Assembly (NCBI GenBank): GCA_025454795.1
Contig: JALONT010000006.1
Coordinates: 40,322-104,321, forward strand
Reading direction: 5' to 3'
Length of the DNA stretch: 64,000 nucleotides
DNA from: Bacteroidales bacterium
Lineage (GTDB): Bacteria > Bacteroidota > Bacteroidia > Bacteroidales > VadinHA17
The notes below the pieces were generated by a model. It saw only the letters and a program-made list of their open reading frames with translations. It was not told the DNA's origin and searched no databases. Of the stretch, positions 26,560-35,842 are shown one piece after another. The position numbers and the translations under genes were made by a program. How positions within the stretch are numbered: the stretch's first letter is position 1; every line of letters starts with the position of its first letter.

Positions 26560-27810
26560 TTATTTTTGTTCATCCTGGAATCTGAACTTTTCAGGTTGTT
26601 CAGGGACAGTCATATAAAGCATTGTCCCGGGTTCCAATCCTTTTTTAATTATCACATCCTTCTCATTCGATTCGCCAAGAACGACAGCATTTTTATAGCC
26701 GCTTTTGGTATAAACAAACTGGATACTGTCGCTGCCTGTATGAACACATTCAATCGGAATAAATATGACATCCTCAAATTTTTTGATGAGGATCTTATTA
26801 TTAGTTGTCATTGAAGGCCTTAGATTCATATCTGTACCATCAATCCTGACCAGAACCTCGAAGACTTTTGTGTCGGTATTCGGAAGTTTTTCACCAATGT
26901 TTGCCTTGCTGGTAACAGTTCCGGAATAGTTCTTTGAAGGGAAAGCATCAATTGTGATAATAACAGGTTGTCCGGTCTGTACTTTTGTAACCTCCACTTC
27001 ACTGACAAAGATTTTGGATATCATCGATATGAGATCCGGCAGTGTTGCTACTACACGGTCCATTGGATTTATCATGGATCCAACTTTTCGTTTTGTCCCA
27101 CGCCTGGTGCGTTTGTAAATTATCATTCCAGGCGAGGGAGCAGTTATCACGAAACCTGCAAGCACATCTTCATAATCCCTGATTCTTCTTTCATATCTGC
27201 TGATGTACCATCTCAGATTTCTGACATTAACCCTTGTTTGTGCATCCTTCAGCTTGTAACTTCTATTAAGCTGATCAAGGACTCTCTGGGCCTGATCAAG
27301 AGAAATCTCAGCCTGCCTGATTGTTGTCGGAGGCTCGTATTTTGAGTTACGGAGAGTTATAGCAGCCTCATCAACCGTATGTCTCTGATTGCTGATCTGG
27401 TCCCTGATATTATTCATTGTTATAGCTGTGTCGAGCAACATCATTTCAAGGTTTGCCACCAGGGAAGTCAGCCTTTCCCTTGTATCCTTCAGTATATTTT
27501 CAAGTTCAGTCCTGTCAAGTGATGCTACATAATCTCCTGCTTTAACTTCTGTCCCTTCAGGTACCAGGTCCGTAATTTTTATATCTGCTGACCTCACATC
27601 TCTTCCTCCAAAAAATTCAGGACCCATAATATCTATAGATTTTTCAGCTATTAATTCGCCGGTTGCAGATACCGTTATTTCGAAATTACCCTTATTGACC
27701 CCGGTGAAGATCCCTGAGGTATCAGTTTTAGATGTGAGTTTATTGAATACAATCAGAGCAATCAGAGTAATTACTACAATAATGCCTGTTGTTATAATTG
27801 TTCTTTTCAT
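26560..27810 (-). CDS. HlyD/MacA-type periplasmic adaptor protein
   Basis: A 416-residue membrane-fusion protein. One N-terminal span ('TIITTGIIVVITLIALIVF') is followed by a beta-barrel/lipoyl segment ('GNFEITVSATGELIA', 'VKAGDYVASLDRTEL'), a coiled-coil hairpin (about 115-215), a second lipoyl half ('FVITAPSPGMIIYKR') and membrane-proximal strands ('VFEVLVRIDGT', 'SMTTNNKILIKKF'). Such adaptors join an inner-membrane ABC or RND pump to an outer-membrane channel. No pump gene lies beside it. Its ATG overlaps the stop of the upstream GH2 gene by one base (TAATG), which suggests coupled translation. Confidence 0.86.
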   Translation of the reverse strand: MKRTIITTGIIVVITLIALIVFNKLTSKTDTSGIFTGVNKGNFEITVSATGELIAEKSIDIMGPEFFGGRDVRSADIKITDLVPEGTEVKAGDYVASLDRTELENILKDTRERLTSLVANLEMMLLDTAITMNNIRDQISNQRHTVDEAAITLRNSKYEPPTTIRQAEISLDQAQRVLDQLNRSYKLKDAQTRVNVRNLRWYISRYERRIRDYEDVLAGFVITAPSPGMIIYKRTRRGTKRKVGSMINPMDRVVATLPDLISMISKIFVSEVEVTKVQTGQPVIITIDAFPSKNYSGTVTSKANIGEKLPNTDTKVFEVLVRIDGTDMNLRPSMTTNNKILIKKFEDVIFIPIECVHTGSDSIQFVYTKSGYKNAVVLGESNEKDVIIKKGLEPGTMLYMTVPEQPEKFRFQDEQK

Positions 27811-30134
27811 TACATAATACCGATTACGACGGAGGATCCCTTTAGTCCTTTTGATGCTCCTTTAAGAGTAATTGTTCCTGATGCTCCCTTTTCAGCAGCC
27901 ACAATTACAAGGCACATTCCATTATATGTTTTTCTTGTTAAAGACTGCAATGATTCATGACTTGCAGCATCCCCATTATCTGTTGCAACAATTCTCCCGG
28001 GACCTTCAATGCTGAAATTCAGCTGGTTATTGCTGCGTGGAACGAGAAGCTTGTTCCTGCCGAGGGATTTATCGTTCAGGAGGAGTTCAGCTTCGTCACC
28101 TGAAGTATAAACATGTACAGGAGTGACGAGTCCTTTTCTTTCGGGCCAGTTCCAGTGAGGAAGTATATGAGCCATCGGAAGGTCTGGTATCCACTTTGAC
28201 TGATACAGATAATAACGCTCTTTCTTAAAACCAGCAAGGTCCGGAATTCCGAAATAGCTGCTTCTTGAAGGTACTTCTGTAACACCTTGCACATCAAGCA
28301 TATGCTTGATCTCCTTATATCTTCTTGTCTCAGGTGTCAGCCTGGTAAGGTCACTATAATAGGGACTTGGCTCGCCAAGATAGTCAAAACCTGTCCAGAC
28401 GAACTCTCCGAAAACTGCCGGATATTTATCCTGCAATGTCCGCTGCTGATCCGGGGTGCTTCCCCAGCTGGGATTTGCAAGGTCGTACGAGGATATCTGG
28501 AAGATTCCATTACCGGGAAGATTATTGTCAAGGTCACCCTGAACAACCGGAAAGAAATATTCTCCTCGTGAGCTTAAGATGGATGCGGATTCACTGGAAT
28601 GGAAAGGTAAATTTTTATTATCTTCCAGTGCAAAAAACGCATCATACCTGTGGAGACGGTAATTTATACCGAATACATCAAGGGTCTTCTGGAACCCGTC
28701 GGTACCTGAATAATCATGGTCACAACCTGAAGTTACGGGACGTGTATTATCTTCCGATTTTACGATTGTCCTTAAACTTTCAGATAATGCCGGATTATTC
28801 TGATCAGGGACTTCATTCCCGATGCTCCAGAGAATCACTGACGGATGGTTACGGTCACGGCGCACCATTGCTTTCAGATCTTCGACATGCCATGCATAAA
28901 AGTTTTTATTATAATCAAAACGTTTCTTTGGAGTTTTCCAGGCGTCAAATGCCTCATCCTCAACGAGAAATCCCATTTCGTCGCAAAGATCCAGCAACTC
29001 GGGTGCAGGAGGATTATGACTTGTCCTGATGGCATTACACCCCATTTCCCTAAGTATCTCAAGCTGGCGCTCAGCTGCCCGTATGTTAAATGCAGCACCG
29101 AGAGCTCCCAGGTCATGGTGGTTGCAGACACCCTTGATTTCAACTCTTTTTCCGTTTAGCAGAAATCCATCACGTGGAGTGAAGTTTAAAATTCTGAAAC
29201 CGAAGTTAGTTTCATATTGGTCGACTATATCTGATCCCATAGATACTGTGACTACTGTCCTGTAAAGCTCCGGATCATTTATATCCCAGAGTACAGGGTT
29301 GCTAACTGTAACATCGAGCCTGAAACTATGCTTATCCATTGCCATGAGCATTGCCGTGGCAGTCGTAGATTCTGCCACCGGGGAAGCTGAGGGATCAGGC
29401 ATCTCATTCAGTTTATATACTTCAGCTTTTACAGAGACAGGAATTGGTACATTAAGATGACTTTCAACCTCAGCACTTACACTTACGGTTCCATTTTCCT
29501 TTTTAATTTCAGGTGTTGTACAGTAAACGCCATTATGGACAATATGAACCTGACGGGTTTTTACCAGCCAGACATTCCGGTATATTCCTGCTCCGGGGTA
29601 CCACCTTGAGTCCCATTTCTTTGTGTCGAGCCTTACTGCAATTATATTCTCTCCTCCAATTATAATATAGGGTGTCAGGTCAATTCTGAAGGAGGTGTAA
29701 CCATAAGGCCATTCACCAACGAACATCCCGTTGAGCCATATTTTTTCGTAGGCCATTGCTCCGTCGAAATCTATATAAAACCGTTTGTCCTTATCATTTT
29801 CATTTATATTAAAATGTTTCCGGTACCATCCGATACCTTTCCATGGCAACAATCCCGTAAAATTCTCGAGTGTATCACTGAAGGGACCTTCTATAGCCCA
29901 GTCATGGGGAAGATCAACAGTGCGCCATGTATTGTCAGCGACTGATGGCATTTCTAATCCGGCAGGTTCCTGGTCAGTAACTATAGCTTCATCATATGCA
30001 TTGAAATACTTAAAAAACTTCCAGTTATCGTTAAAAGATTCCCGTGATCGTGCAGACTCCCGGGCAGGTAAAGTCACATTATAACAGAGAGTTATGCCCG
30101 CTATCAAAATTGATGCATATAGAGTTTCTTTCAT
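27810..30134 (-). CDS. Glycoside hydrolase family 2 (beta-galactosidase-like)
   Basis: A 774-residue secreted GH2 enzyme with an N-terminal signal. Domains: sugar-binding jelly roll (about 30-205, 'DLPHDWAIEGPF', 'GIGWYRKHFN'), an Ig-like domain (about 207-318), and the TIM barrel (about 320-620). The acid/base Glu is in 'WSIGNEVPD' (near 441) and the nucleophile Glu in 'VFGEFVWTGFDYLGEP' (near 576). The C-terminal part ('GSTPDQQRT' onward, 'PERKGLVTPVHVYTSGDEAEL') resembles the DUF4982 module common in Bacteroidota beta-galactosidases. Likely specificity is beta-galactoside or beta-glucuronide; not settled by sequence. Confidence 0.92.
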   Translation of the reverse strand: MKETLYASILIAGITLCYNVTLPARESARSRESFNDNWKFFKYFNAYDEAIVTDQEPAGLEMPSVADNTWRTVDLPHDWAIEGPFSDTLENFTGLLPWKGIGWYRKHFNINENDKDKRFYIDFDGAMAYEKIWLNGMFVGEWPYGYTSFRIDLTPYIIIGGENIIAVRLDTKKWDSRWYPGAGIYRNVWLVKTRQVHIVHNGVYCTTPEIKKENGTVSVSAEVESHLNVPIPVSVKAEVYKLNEMPDPSASPVAESTTATAMLMAMDKHSFRLDVTVSNPVLWDINDPELYRTVVTVSMGSDIVDQYETNFGFRILNFTPRDGFLLNGKRVEIKGVCNHHDLGALGAAFNIRAAERQLEILREMGCNAIRTSHNPPAPELLDLCDEMGFLVEDEAFDAWKTPKKRFDYNKNFYAWHVEDLKAMVRRDRNHPSVILWSIGNEVPDQNNPALSESLRTIVKSEDNTRPVTSGCDHDYSGTDGFQKTLDVFGINYRLHRYDAFFALEDNKNLPFHSSESASILSSRGEYFFPVVQGDLDNNLPGNGIFQISSYDLANPSWGSTPDQQRTLQDKYPAVFGEFVWTGFDYLGEPSPYYSDLTRLTPETRRYKEIKHMLDVQGVTEVPSRSSYFGIPDLAGFKKERYYLYQSKWIPDLPMAHILPHWNWPERKGLVTPVHVYTSGDEAELLLNDKSLGRNKLLVPRSNNQLNFSIEGPGRIVATDNGDAASHESLQSLTRKTYNGMCLVIVAAEKGASGTITLKGASKGLKGSSVVIGIM

Positions 30135-30222
30135 TTTAAAAATGATTTGAAATTTTTTCTAAAGTAATAGAATCAATCGGGAATATCAATGTAGCAGGCG
30201 AAAAAATAGAGTTAATTCCAGA

Positions 30223-33200
30223 TCACTTCTTTAATAACTCAAGTACTGCTGCTTCAATCTGCTGATCGTGCCCTGAAGAGAGCATATCCGGATTGTTAAT
30301 GACCCTGATGTCAGGTTCCATCTGGTTGTTCTCGCAGAATTTCCCGTCAGGTGTGCGCCATCCTCCCATTGGCATCCCGAAATAAAGGGTTGGATCTATC
30401 TGAGTCTCCCACCAGACAAAAGTTCCGGTCCCGGGTATCGGCATGCCAAGAGTTTTTCCCACGCCTTTCAATTTATATGCGACAGGAAAGAGATGGGCGT
30501 CTGAATAATTACTTTCACCAATCAGCACGATGGACGGTTTTATCCATTTATCATATGGTTCATAGCCGACAGACTGTCCATGCGGAATTATATCGATATA
30601 TTTTTTACCGCTCAGAAAATCAGATAGTTGTTCATGAATATTTCCTCCTCCGTTAAAACGCGTGTCCACAATTATAGCTTCTTTGCCGATATTTCGTCCA
30701 AGAGCTTCTTCAAAGACGGTTCTCATGCTGGCGTCATTCATTGCCCTTACATGAACATATCCGATTTTTCCTTCAGATAGTTTTTCAACCTCCAGGCGCC
30801 TGTTTTTCACCCAGCGCTTATACAGAAGTTCATTTTCTTCACTCAGGGAAGCAGGTTTTACACTTTCTTCCCAGCGTTTATTTGCTGAAGGGTCATAAAC
30901 TGATAAAAGTGTCAGGTTATCATTCTTGCGGTTTAGCAACTGGTAAAAATCGATCGAATCAACAGACTGTTCGTCAATCTTTTCGATGATCGTCCCTGCC
31001 TTGATTTTCGATGAAGCTTTATCGACAGGACCTCCTTCGATCACTTCCGCAATATTCAGCCCTTTCCCTGTGTAGTTGTAATCATAAAAAAGTCCCAGGG
31101 TTGCTGTTTTATCCGAATTAGGTTTGTCGAACCGGTATCCGCTTCCTGTATGTGATGCATTCAGCTCACCGAGCATCTCGCTGAGCATTTCTGCAAAATC
31201 ATAATTGTTATTGATGAATGGGAGGAACTTTTTATATGTCCTGTAATAAAAGTCCCAGTCGATGCCATGAAGATCTTCCACATAGAATTTTTGTTTCAGC
31301 TGGCGCCAGGTATGATCGAAAATGTAATTCTTCTCGGCGATCTCGTTGATTAACATTTCACCGCTGACTTTAAGTGGTTCGTTCTTACCCGATTCCGTTT
31401 CAATCTTCATGGTTTTTCCGTTTGCCAGCAGGAAAATAAACTTGCCACTGGGAGAAAGCTCCATACTTGCATTGTTGACCCCGAGCTTGGCCAACAGTTT
31501 TGTTTCTTTAGTACGAAGTTCAGTGACCCACAGATCATTGCCCTTATCAAACCTTGTAAGGTAGTATAGCTTCTCTCCGTCTTTAGAGAGAACCCAGTCG
31601 GAAGCATCAGAGGTATGAATGGTAAGTCTGTTTTTACGTTCCGTAAGGTTGGTCCAGTCGATAACTATTTCTTTTTTCAGAGAATCTTTTTCTGTCTTTG
31701 CCTCAGGAGTTTTCTTTCCTTTTTTGTCAGCAGATTTTGCTTTCTCTTCTGTCTCTTTTTTCTCTTTTTCATCTTTTGCTTCCTTCTCTTTCAGCAGGGC
31801 AAATTCCTCCTTCGTAAGGTTAAAACGGTCAAAAGATTCTTTGGAAAAGAACAATGCATAGACATCCCCGGTTACAGGATCACCGCTTTGCTGACGTGCC
31901 CCTTCCCTGTTAGAACCCCAGATCATCACTTTCCCGTCCATTACCCATTTCGGGGCAAAATCGTCATACCCGCTTAGTGTCAGGTTGTGAATTTCACTTT
32001 TACCGTCCGATGCAACCAACCCGACTTCAGTTGAAAAGAGGCGTTCGGGATAACCAAACTGAACAAGAAACCATTTCCCGTCGGGAGACCAGCTGTAATA
32101 CTGGTCACCATCCCTGTATGAATAGTTCTTGTCTGCCGTCATAATTGTCCGTACCTGTTTCGAAGCAAGGTTGACGACCCTGAGAACAACCCTGTTCTCG
32201 AGGTATGCAACTTCTTTTCCATCCGGAGAGAATACTGGCTGGTACTCTTCAGCAGCGGATGCAATTACGGGTTCTTCCTTCAATACCGTCGATACATAAA
32301 AATAAGGCTCCTCCTTCCGGATTATAGCTTTAGTATATACATTCCAGTTATTGTCTTTCTCGGCTGCATATACGAGCGTACGACCATCGGGGCTGAAGCT
32401 TACACTTCGTTCCTGCCATGGAGTATTGGTTATCCGTTTGGTTATACCTCCTTCCATGCTGGTTACAAATATCTCACCCCGGCAGACATAAGCAAACTCC
32501 TTACCGGTCGGTGATAATTTAGCCTCAGAAAAGTACTCGCTGACCGGCACATATTTTTCTACAGGAGTGCGTCCGTCGTTTGAAATTATTATATCGATTT
32601 TTTTTGGTGAATTACCGGGTTTCAGTGTATAAACTTCGCCATCATAGCTGAAGCAGAGCGTGTTATCTGAAGCCAGGCTCAGAAAACGGACCGGATTATT
32701 AGTGAAGCTTGTAAGTGGTTCGTTTTTTGAGGGATCTGCCAGCGAGCTCTTAAATACATTGAATGAACCGTTTTGCTCGCTCAGATAATAGAAGTCATTA
32801 TTATTTGAATCGAAGACAGGATTACGGTCCTCCCCGTTAAATTGTGTCAGTTTTGAATATTTCTGCTCCCTGAGATCGTACACCCATATATCGTGAGTGA
32901 TCGACGAGGTGTGGTGTTTCCTCCAGATATTCTCATAACCTTTAATGTCGTGAAAGATCAGTTTGTCTCCTGTCGTATTGATAGATGCATCAAGTGCAGG
33001 AGTCGGAAGAACCATGGAAACTTTTCCTCCAGTAACTGGTACGCTGTACAACTCGCTGATCAATGATACCGGGAATTGTGCATTTGACGCAAGATCCTGT
33101 CTGTAAGCTGAAAAGAGTACTGCATTGTTATCTGCAGTGAAGCTGCAGGGTAATTCGTTCCCCGAATAAAAAGTAAGACGTTTACCTTCGCCACCGGAAG

Positions 33201-33483
33201 ATGGAATTACAAAGACATCAAAATTTCCATAGCGGTCGGAAGCGAACGCGATTCTCTTACCGTCCCTGCTCCATCGTGGAGAGAACTCATACGATTCGCT
33301 GATTGTCAAAGGAACTGCCGTTCCTCCGTCAGATGGAACCGAATATATATCACCTTTATAAGTGAAAAGAATAGTCTTGCCGTCTGGCGATATTGCTGTA
33401 TACCTGAGCCAGAGAGGATTATTCTGTCCAAATGCAGAAACAGTCATCATGGAGACCATTGAAATGATCAGTAATTTTTTCAT
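30223..33483 (-). CDS. Tricorn-like S41 protease with TolB/WD40 N-terminus
   Basis: A 1086-residue secreted protease with a signal peptide ('VSMMTVSAFGQNNPLW'). The N-terminal half contains TolB/PD40-type propeller repeats ('AISPDGKTILFTYKGDIYSV', 'SPRWSRDGKRIAFASDR'). A Lys/Glu-rich low-complexity linker sits at about 565-615. The C-terminal half has a C1/PDZ region and an S41 core: 'ELNASHTGSG' (Ser-His pair as in tricorn), 'GPVDKASSKIKAGTIIEKID' (PDZ), 'IVDTRFNGGGNIHEQL', the nucleophile region 'GESNYSDAHLFPVAYK' (Ser near 995), and the Glu in 'NNQMEPDIRV'. It probably trims peptides in the periplasm. Its gene stands alone. Confidence 0.93.
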   Translation of the reverse strand: MKKLLIISMVSMMTVSAFGQNNPLWLRYTAISPDGKTILFTYKGDIYSVPSDGGTAVPLTISESYEFSPRWSRDGKRIAFASDRYGNFDVFVIPSSGGEGKRLTFYSGNELPCSFTADNNAVLFSAYRQDLASNAQFPVSLISELYSVPVTGGKVSMVLPTPALDASINTTGDKLIFHDIKGYENIWRKHHTSSITHDIWVYDLREQKYSKLTQFNGEDRNPVFDSNNNDFYYLSEQNGSFNVFKSSLADPSKNEPLTSFTNNPVRFLSLASDNTLCFSYDGEVYTLKPGNSPKKIDIIISNDGRTPVEKYVPVSEYFSEAKLSPTGKEFAYVCRGEIFVTSMEGGITKRITNTPWQERSVSFSPDGRTLVYAAEKDNNWNVYTKAIIRKEEPYFYVSTVLKEEPVIASAAEEYQPVFSPDGKEVAYLENRVVLRVVNLASKQVRTIMTADKNYSYRDGDQYYSWSPDGKWFLVQFGYPERLFSTEVGLVASDGKSEIHNLTLSGYDDFAPKWVMDGKVMIWGSNREGARQQSGDPVTGDVYALFFSKESFDRFNLTKEEFALLKEKEAKDEKEKKETEEKAKSADKKGKKTPEAKTEKDSLKKEIVIDWTNLTERKNRLTIHTSDASDWVLSKDGEKLYYLTRFDKGNDLWVTELRTKETKLLAKLGVNNASMELSPSGKFIFLLANGKTMKIETESGKNEPLKVSGEMLINEIAEKNYIFDHTWRQLKQKFYVEDLHGIDWDFYYRTYKKFLPFINNNYDFAEMLSEMLGELNASHTGSGYRFDKPNSDKTATLGLFYDYNYTGKGLNIAEVIEGGPVDKASSKIKAGTIIEKIDEQSVDSIDFYQLLNRKNDNLTLLSVYDPSANKRWEESVKPASLSEENELLYKRWVKNRRLEVEKLSEGKIGYVHVRAMNDASMRTVFEEALGRNIGKEAIIVDTRFNGGGNIHEQLSDFLSGKKYIDIIPHGQSVGYEPYDKWIKPSIVLIGESNYSDAHLFPVAYKLKGVGKTLGMPIPGTGTFVWWETQIDPTLYFGMPMGGWRTPDGKFCENNQMEPDIRVINNPDMLSSGHDQQIEAAVLELLKK

Positions 33484-33734
33484 ATAAAGTTGTTTTAGGT
33501 ATCAAAAAGGAAGCATGCAATCAAATAAAAATTCTGATGTTTTTTTATGATTTAACTTATTTTTATAGTCAATAATTATTTTTTCGTTGAACTTTCTCAA
33601 CCCAAAGTTAGACTATAATTTTGAAATTTATCCGATAACCGGAATTTTCAGGATAGCTACGTTGCGGCAGGTTGCAGGTTGCACATCACTACTCGCTCTA
33701 CCCGGCGAGATACATTAACTCTCTGGTAAAATTC

Positions 33735-33742
33735 TATCTTTG
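33735..33742 (+). promoter_or_regulatory. Candidate -7 box upstream of the PagL-like gene
   Basis: TATCTTTG matches TAnnTTTG exactly and lies 20 bp before the GTG start at 33763. The -33 region is not convincing. Confidence 0.45.
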
Positions 33743-33762
33743 TTTTATACATGTAATTAATC

Positions 33763-34854
33763 GTGAAGAACAGGCTATTGATATTTATGTTTTTATTAAC
33801 AGGATTGCCAGGTAATGCACAATTGGTTAAAAAGCCGTTCATTATTGAGCCGAAGATACATACAGGCATGATCCTTCCTTTTTACGAAGCCCTTGACTAT
33901 CTTATCCGGGATGATATTTATGCATTCGACCTTTCTTTAAGCTTTCCTGCATACGGAAAGGATTTCTGGGAGAAACTTTACCGTTACCCAAGACCGGGTA
34001 TCGGATTTTCATACTGGAGCCTCGGTAATGAAGAAGTATTTGGCAAGGCGTATGCTTTATACAGTTTTATTAATATCCCTTTATATAAACGGGCGGAAAA
34101 ATTTTCATTTAATTACCAGGTTTCTTTTGGAGGAGCATATCTCTCCAGAAAATTTGATGTATACGAAAATCACCTTAACCGGGCAATCGGCTCACATACA
34201 AATGTTTACATCAGGCTGGGGATAGATTGTAAAATAAGGTTATTTCCCCGCAGCGACCTGTTAATTGAAGCAGGAACAACACATTTTTCCAATGGAAAAA
34301 CAAGGTCGCCAAATTACGGTATCAATATTGGTTCCTTCTCACTCGGGTTTAATTATCTTTTCAGTAATACCGGCATTACCTTTCCGGAACCGGAAATTCC
34401 TGAAATCGGGAAACGGTATATTCAATCGGTTATATATTCAGCAGGATCAAAGGTTTACGATAACCTTGTGGGTACAAGATATTTTATCTCATCAGTTTCT
34501 TATAATCTGGAGTACCTTATAAATCACAAAAGGAGAATCGGGCTTGGAGCCGATTTGTCTTATGATGGATCCATAAGTGAAGCCCTTGCAAGTGATGATG
34601 GCACACCGGATAAAGATTTTACCAGTCTTGTACGGGTTGGGCTGCATGCGTCTTATTCCATCAGATATAAACAATTTATTATGGGAATTCAGGTCGGACA
34701 TTACCTGTATTCAAAGTATACTGTTCTTACCCCGGTTTACAACAGAATATCGGTACAATACCTGTTTACAAATAATGTGGTCGGGAGGATATCTATTAAA
34801 TCGCATATGGGTAAAGCTGATTGCCTGGAATTCGGGATAGGGTATTGCTGGTGA
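33763..34854 (+). CDS. PagL-like lipid A deacylase / acyloxyacyl hydrolase
   Basis: A 363-residue outer-membrane protein starting at GTG, with a signal peptide ending near 'GLPGNAQ'. Aromatic, alternating strands run through the whole protein and it ends in 'CLEFGIGYCW', as beta-barrels do. The segment 'AGTTHFSNGKTRSPNYGIN' carries the His-x-Ser-Asn-Gly pattern of PagL-type 3-O-deacylases. Such enzymes remove an ester-linked acyl chain from lipid A and remodel the outer membrane. The family annotation 'acyloxyacyl hydrolase' is common in Bacteroidota. The next gene follows after 14 bp. Confidence 0.85.
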   Translation: MKNRLLIFMFLLTGLPGNAQLVKKPFIIEPKIHTGMILPFYEALDYLIRDDIYAFDLSLSFPAYGKDFWEKLYRYPRPGIGFSYWSLGNEEVFGKAYALYSFINIPLYKRAEKFSFNYQVSFGGAYLSRKFDVYENHLNRAIGSHTNVYIRLGIDCKIRLFPRSDLLIEAGTTHFSNGKTRSPNYGINIGSFSLGFNYLFSNTGITFPEPEIPEIGKRYIQSVIYSAGSKVYDNLVGTRYFISSVSYNLEYLINHKRRIGLGADLSYDGSISEALASDDGTPDKDFTSLVRVGLHASYSIRYKQFIMGIQVGHYLYSKYTVLTPVYNRISVQYLFTNNVVGRISIKSHMGKADCLEFGIGYCW

Positions 34855-34868
34855 AAATAAAACACAGA

Positions 34869-35579
34869 ATGAAATATTTATTAACATATCTATTAATTGC
34901 TTCATCCTTTTTTGTTTCGTGTCAGAAAATATTTTTTAATGAAGATGAAAGGACATGGGAGATTCTTCTTGAGGATTTTCATGCTGTGAAAATCAAAGGC
35001 ATTTACAATATTATTCTTACCCAGGATTCAACAAACCGGCTGGTCATTACAGGGAAGAATAATATCAATTCTATCAGTGCTGTTATTAAGGATGATACGC
35101 TTATTATCAATGATCACAGGGGGATGTCTCTCAATCCTGACATGAATACACTTGCTCTTCATTTCAGCAGTCTGGAATATATGGTAACTTATGATCCGGC
35201 AAATGTTTCAAATACAGATACCATAAAAGCAGACCGGTTTGCTTATGATGCCATTGGAGAAATTGCAGAGGTGAGGCTGGTTGTTGATTGTAATAGTATT
35301 GTCGTTTTTAATTCTGCCAATACACTCGGTTACTTATATTTTTATGGTAAAGCCAATAATTCTACTTTTTGTAACCGCTATGGATGCTGCATTTTTGCCG
35401 GTAATCTAATTTGCAAGAATGCAGAAATTATAAATGAATCTGTAGGTGATGTGTACATTAATGCTTCCGAAAACATCAAAGCATATATATGGGGACCAGG
35501 TAATATCTATTACCATGGGTCTCCCGCTATTGAAATTGCTGAGAAAAGAGGTGATGGCAAGGTAGTCCGGATTGATTAA
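34869..35579 (+). CDS. DUF2807 (GIN-domain) lipoprotein
   Basis: About 236 residues from the ATG at 34869; the longer reading from 34821 lies inside the previous gene. A lipoprotein signal ('LLIASSFFVSCQK') is followed by a DUF2807-like right-handed beta-roll: 'FHAVKIKGIYNIILTQDS', 'NRLVITGKNNI', 'DDTLIINDHRG', 'GDVYINASENIKAYIWGPGN' and 'YHGSPAIE'. The final Gly-x-x-x-Tyr-Tyr-His-Gly pattern is the family signature. DUF2807 proteins are cell-envelope proteins of unknown function. It lies 14 bp behind the PagL-like gene and is probably co-transcribed with it. Confidence 0.82.
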   Translation: MKYLLTYLLIASSFFVSCQKIFFNEDERTWEILLEDFHAVKIKGIYNIILTQDSTNRLVITGKNNINSISAVIKDDTLIINDHRGMSLNPDMNTLALHFSSLEYMVTYDPANVSNTDTIKADRFAYDAIGEIAEVRLVVDCNSIVVFNSANTLGYLYFYGKANNSTFCNRYGCCIFAGNLICKNAEIINESVGDVYINASENIKAYIWGPGNIYYHGSPAIEIAEKRGDGKVVRID

Positions 35580-35781
35580 AAATCTATTTTCAAAAAACAC
35601 AAGTTTCCTCCGCATCAGTAACTTTTAACAAAAGAATAAATTGATCCTTGGTATGAAAGGTCACACTACCATTTATTTTCTTTCCTTAATATTTCACATC
35701 ATGAAAAGACCTATTTGTCAAAAACATAGCAAATCTTATATAAAATCTGAAGTAGTTTATGTAACTTACACATCTTATGTA

Positions 35782-35805
35782 ATACTTATAGTATCAGATA
35801 AGTAT
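35782..35805. promoter_or_regulatory. Inverted repeat upstream of the caspase-like gene
   Basis: ATACTTAT (35782-35789) and ATAAGTAT (35798-35805) form an 8-bp inverted repeat with an 8-bp spacer, 38 bp before the ATG. It could be an operator or leader hairpin; no regulator is known. Confidence 0.35.
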
Positions 35806-35842
35806 AGAAGTATTAACTGTCGGGATTAAAATTTTTAATAAA

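Noticed and set aside
28367..29029. A 220-codon plus-strand frame
   Set aside because: Antisense to the GH2 gene; no signal, motif or coding character.
33650..33720. A dispersed repeat (gcaggttgcaggttgca)
   Set aside because: Only a short direct duplication is visible; without genome-wide copies it cannot be called an element.
35641..35829. A 62-codon ORF upstream of the caspase-like gene
   Set aside because: AT-rich spacer with no signal, motif or plausible start context; more likely untranslated leader.
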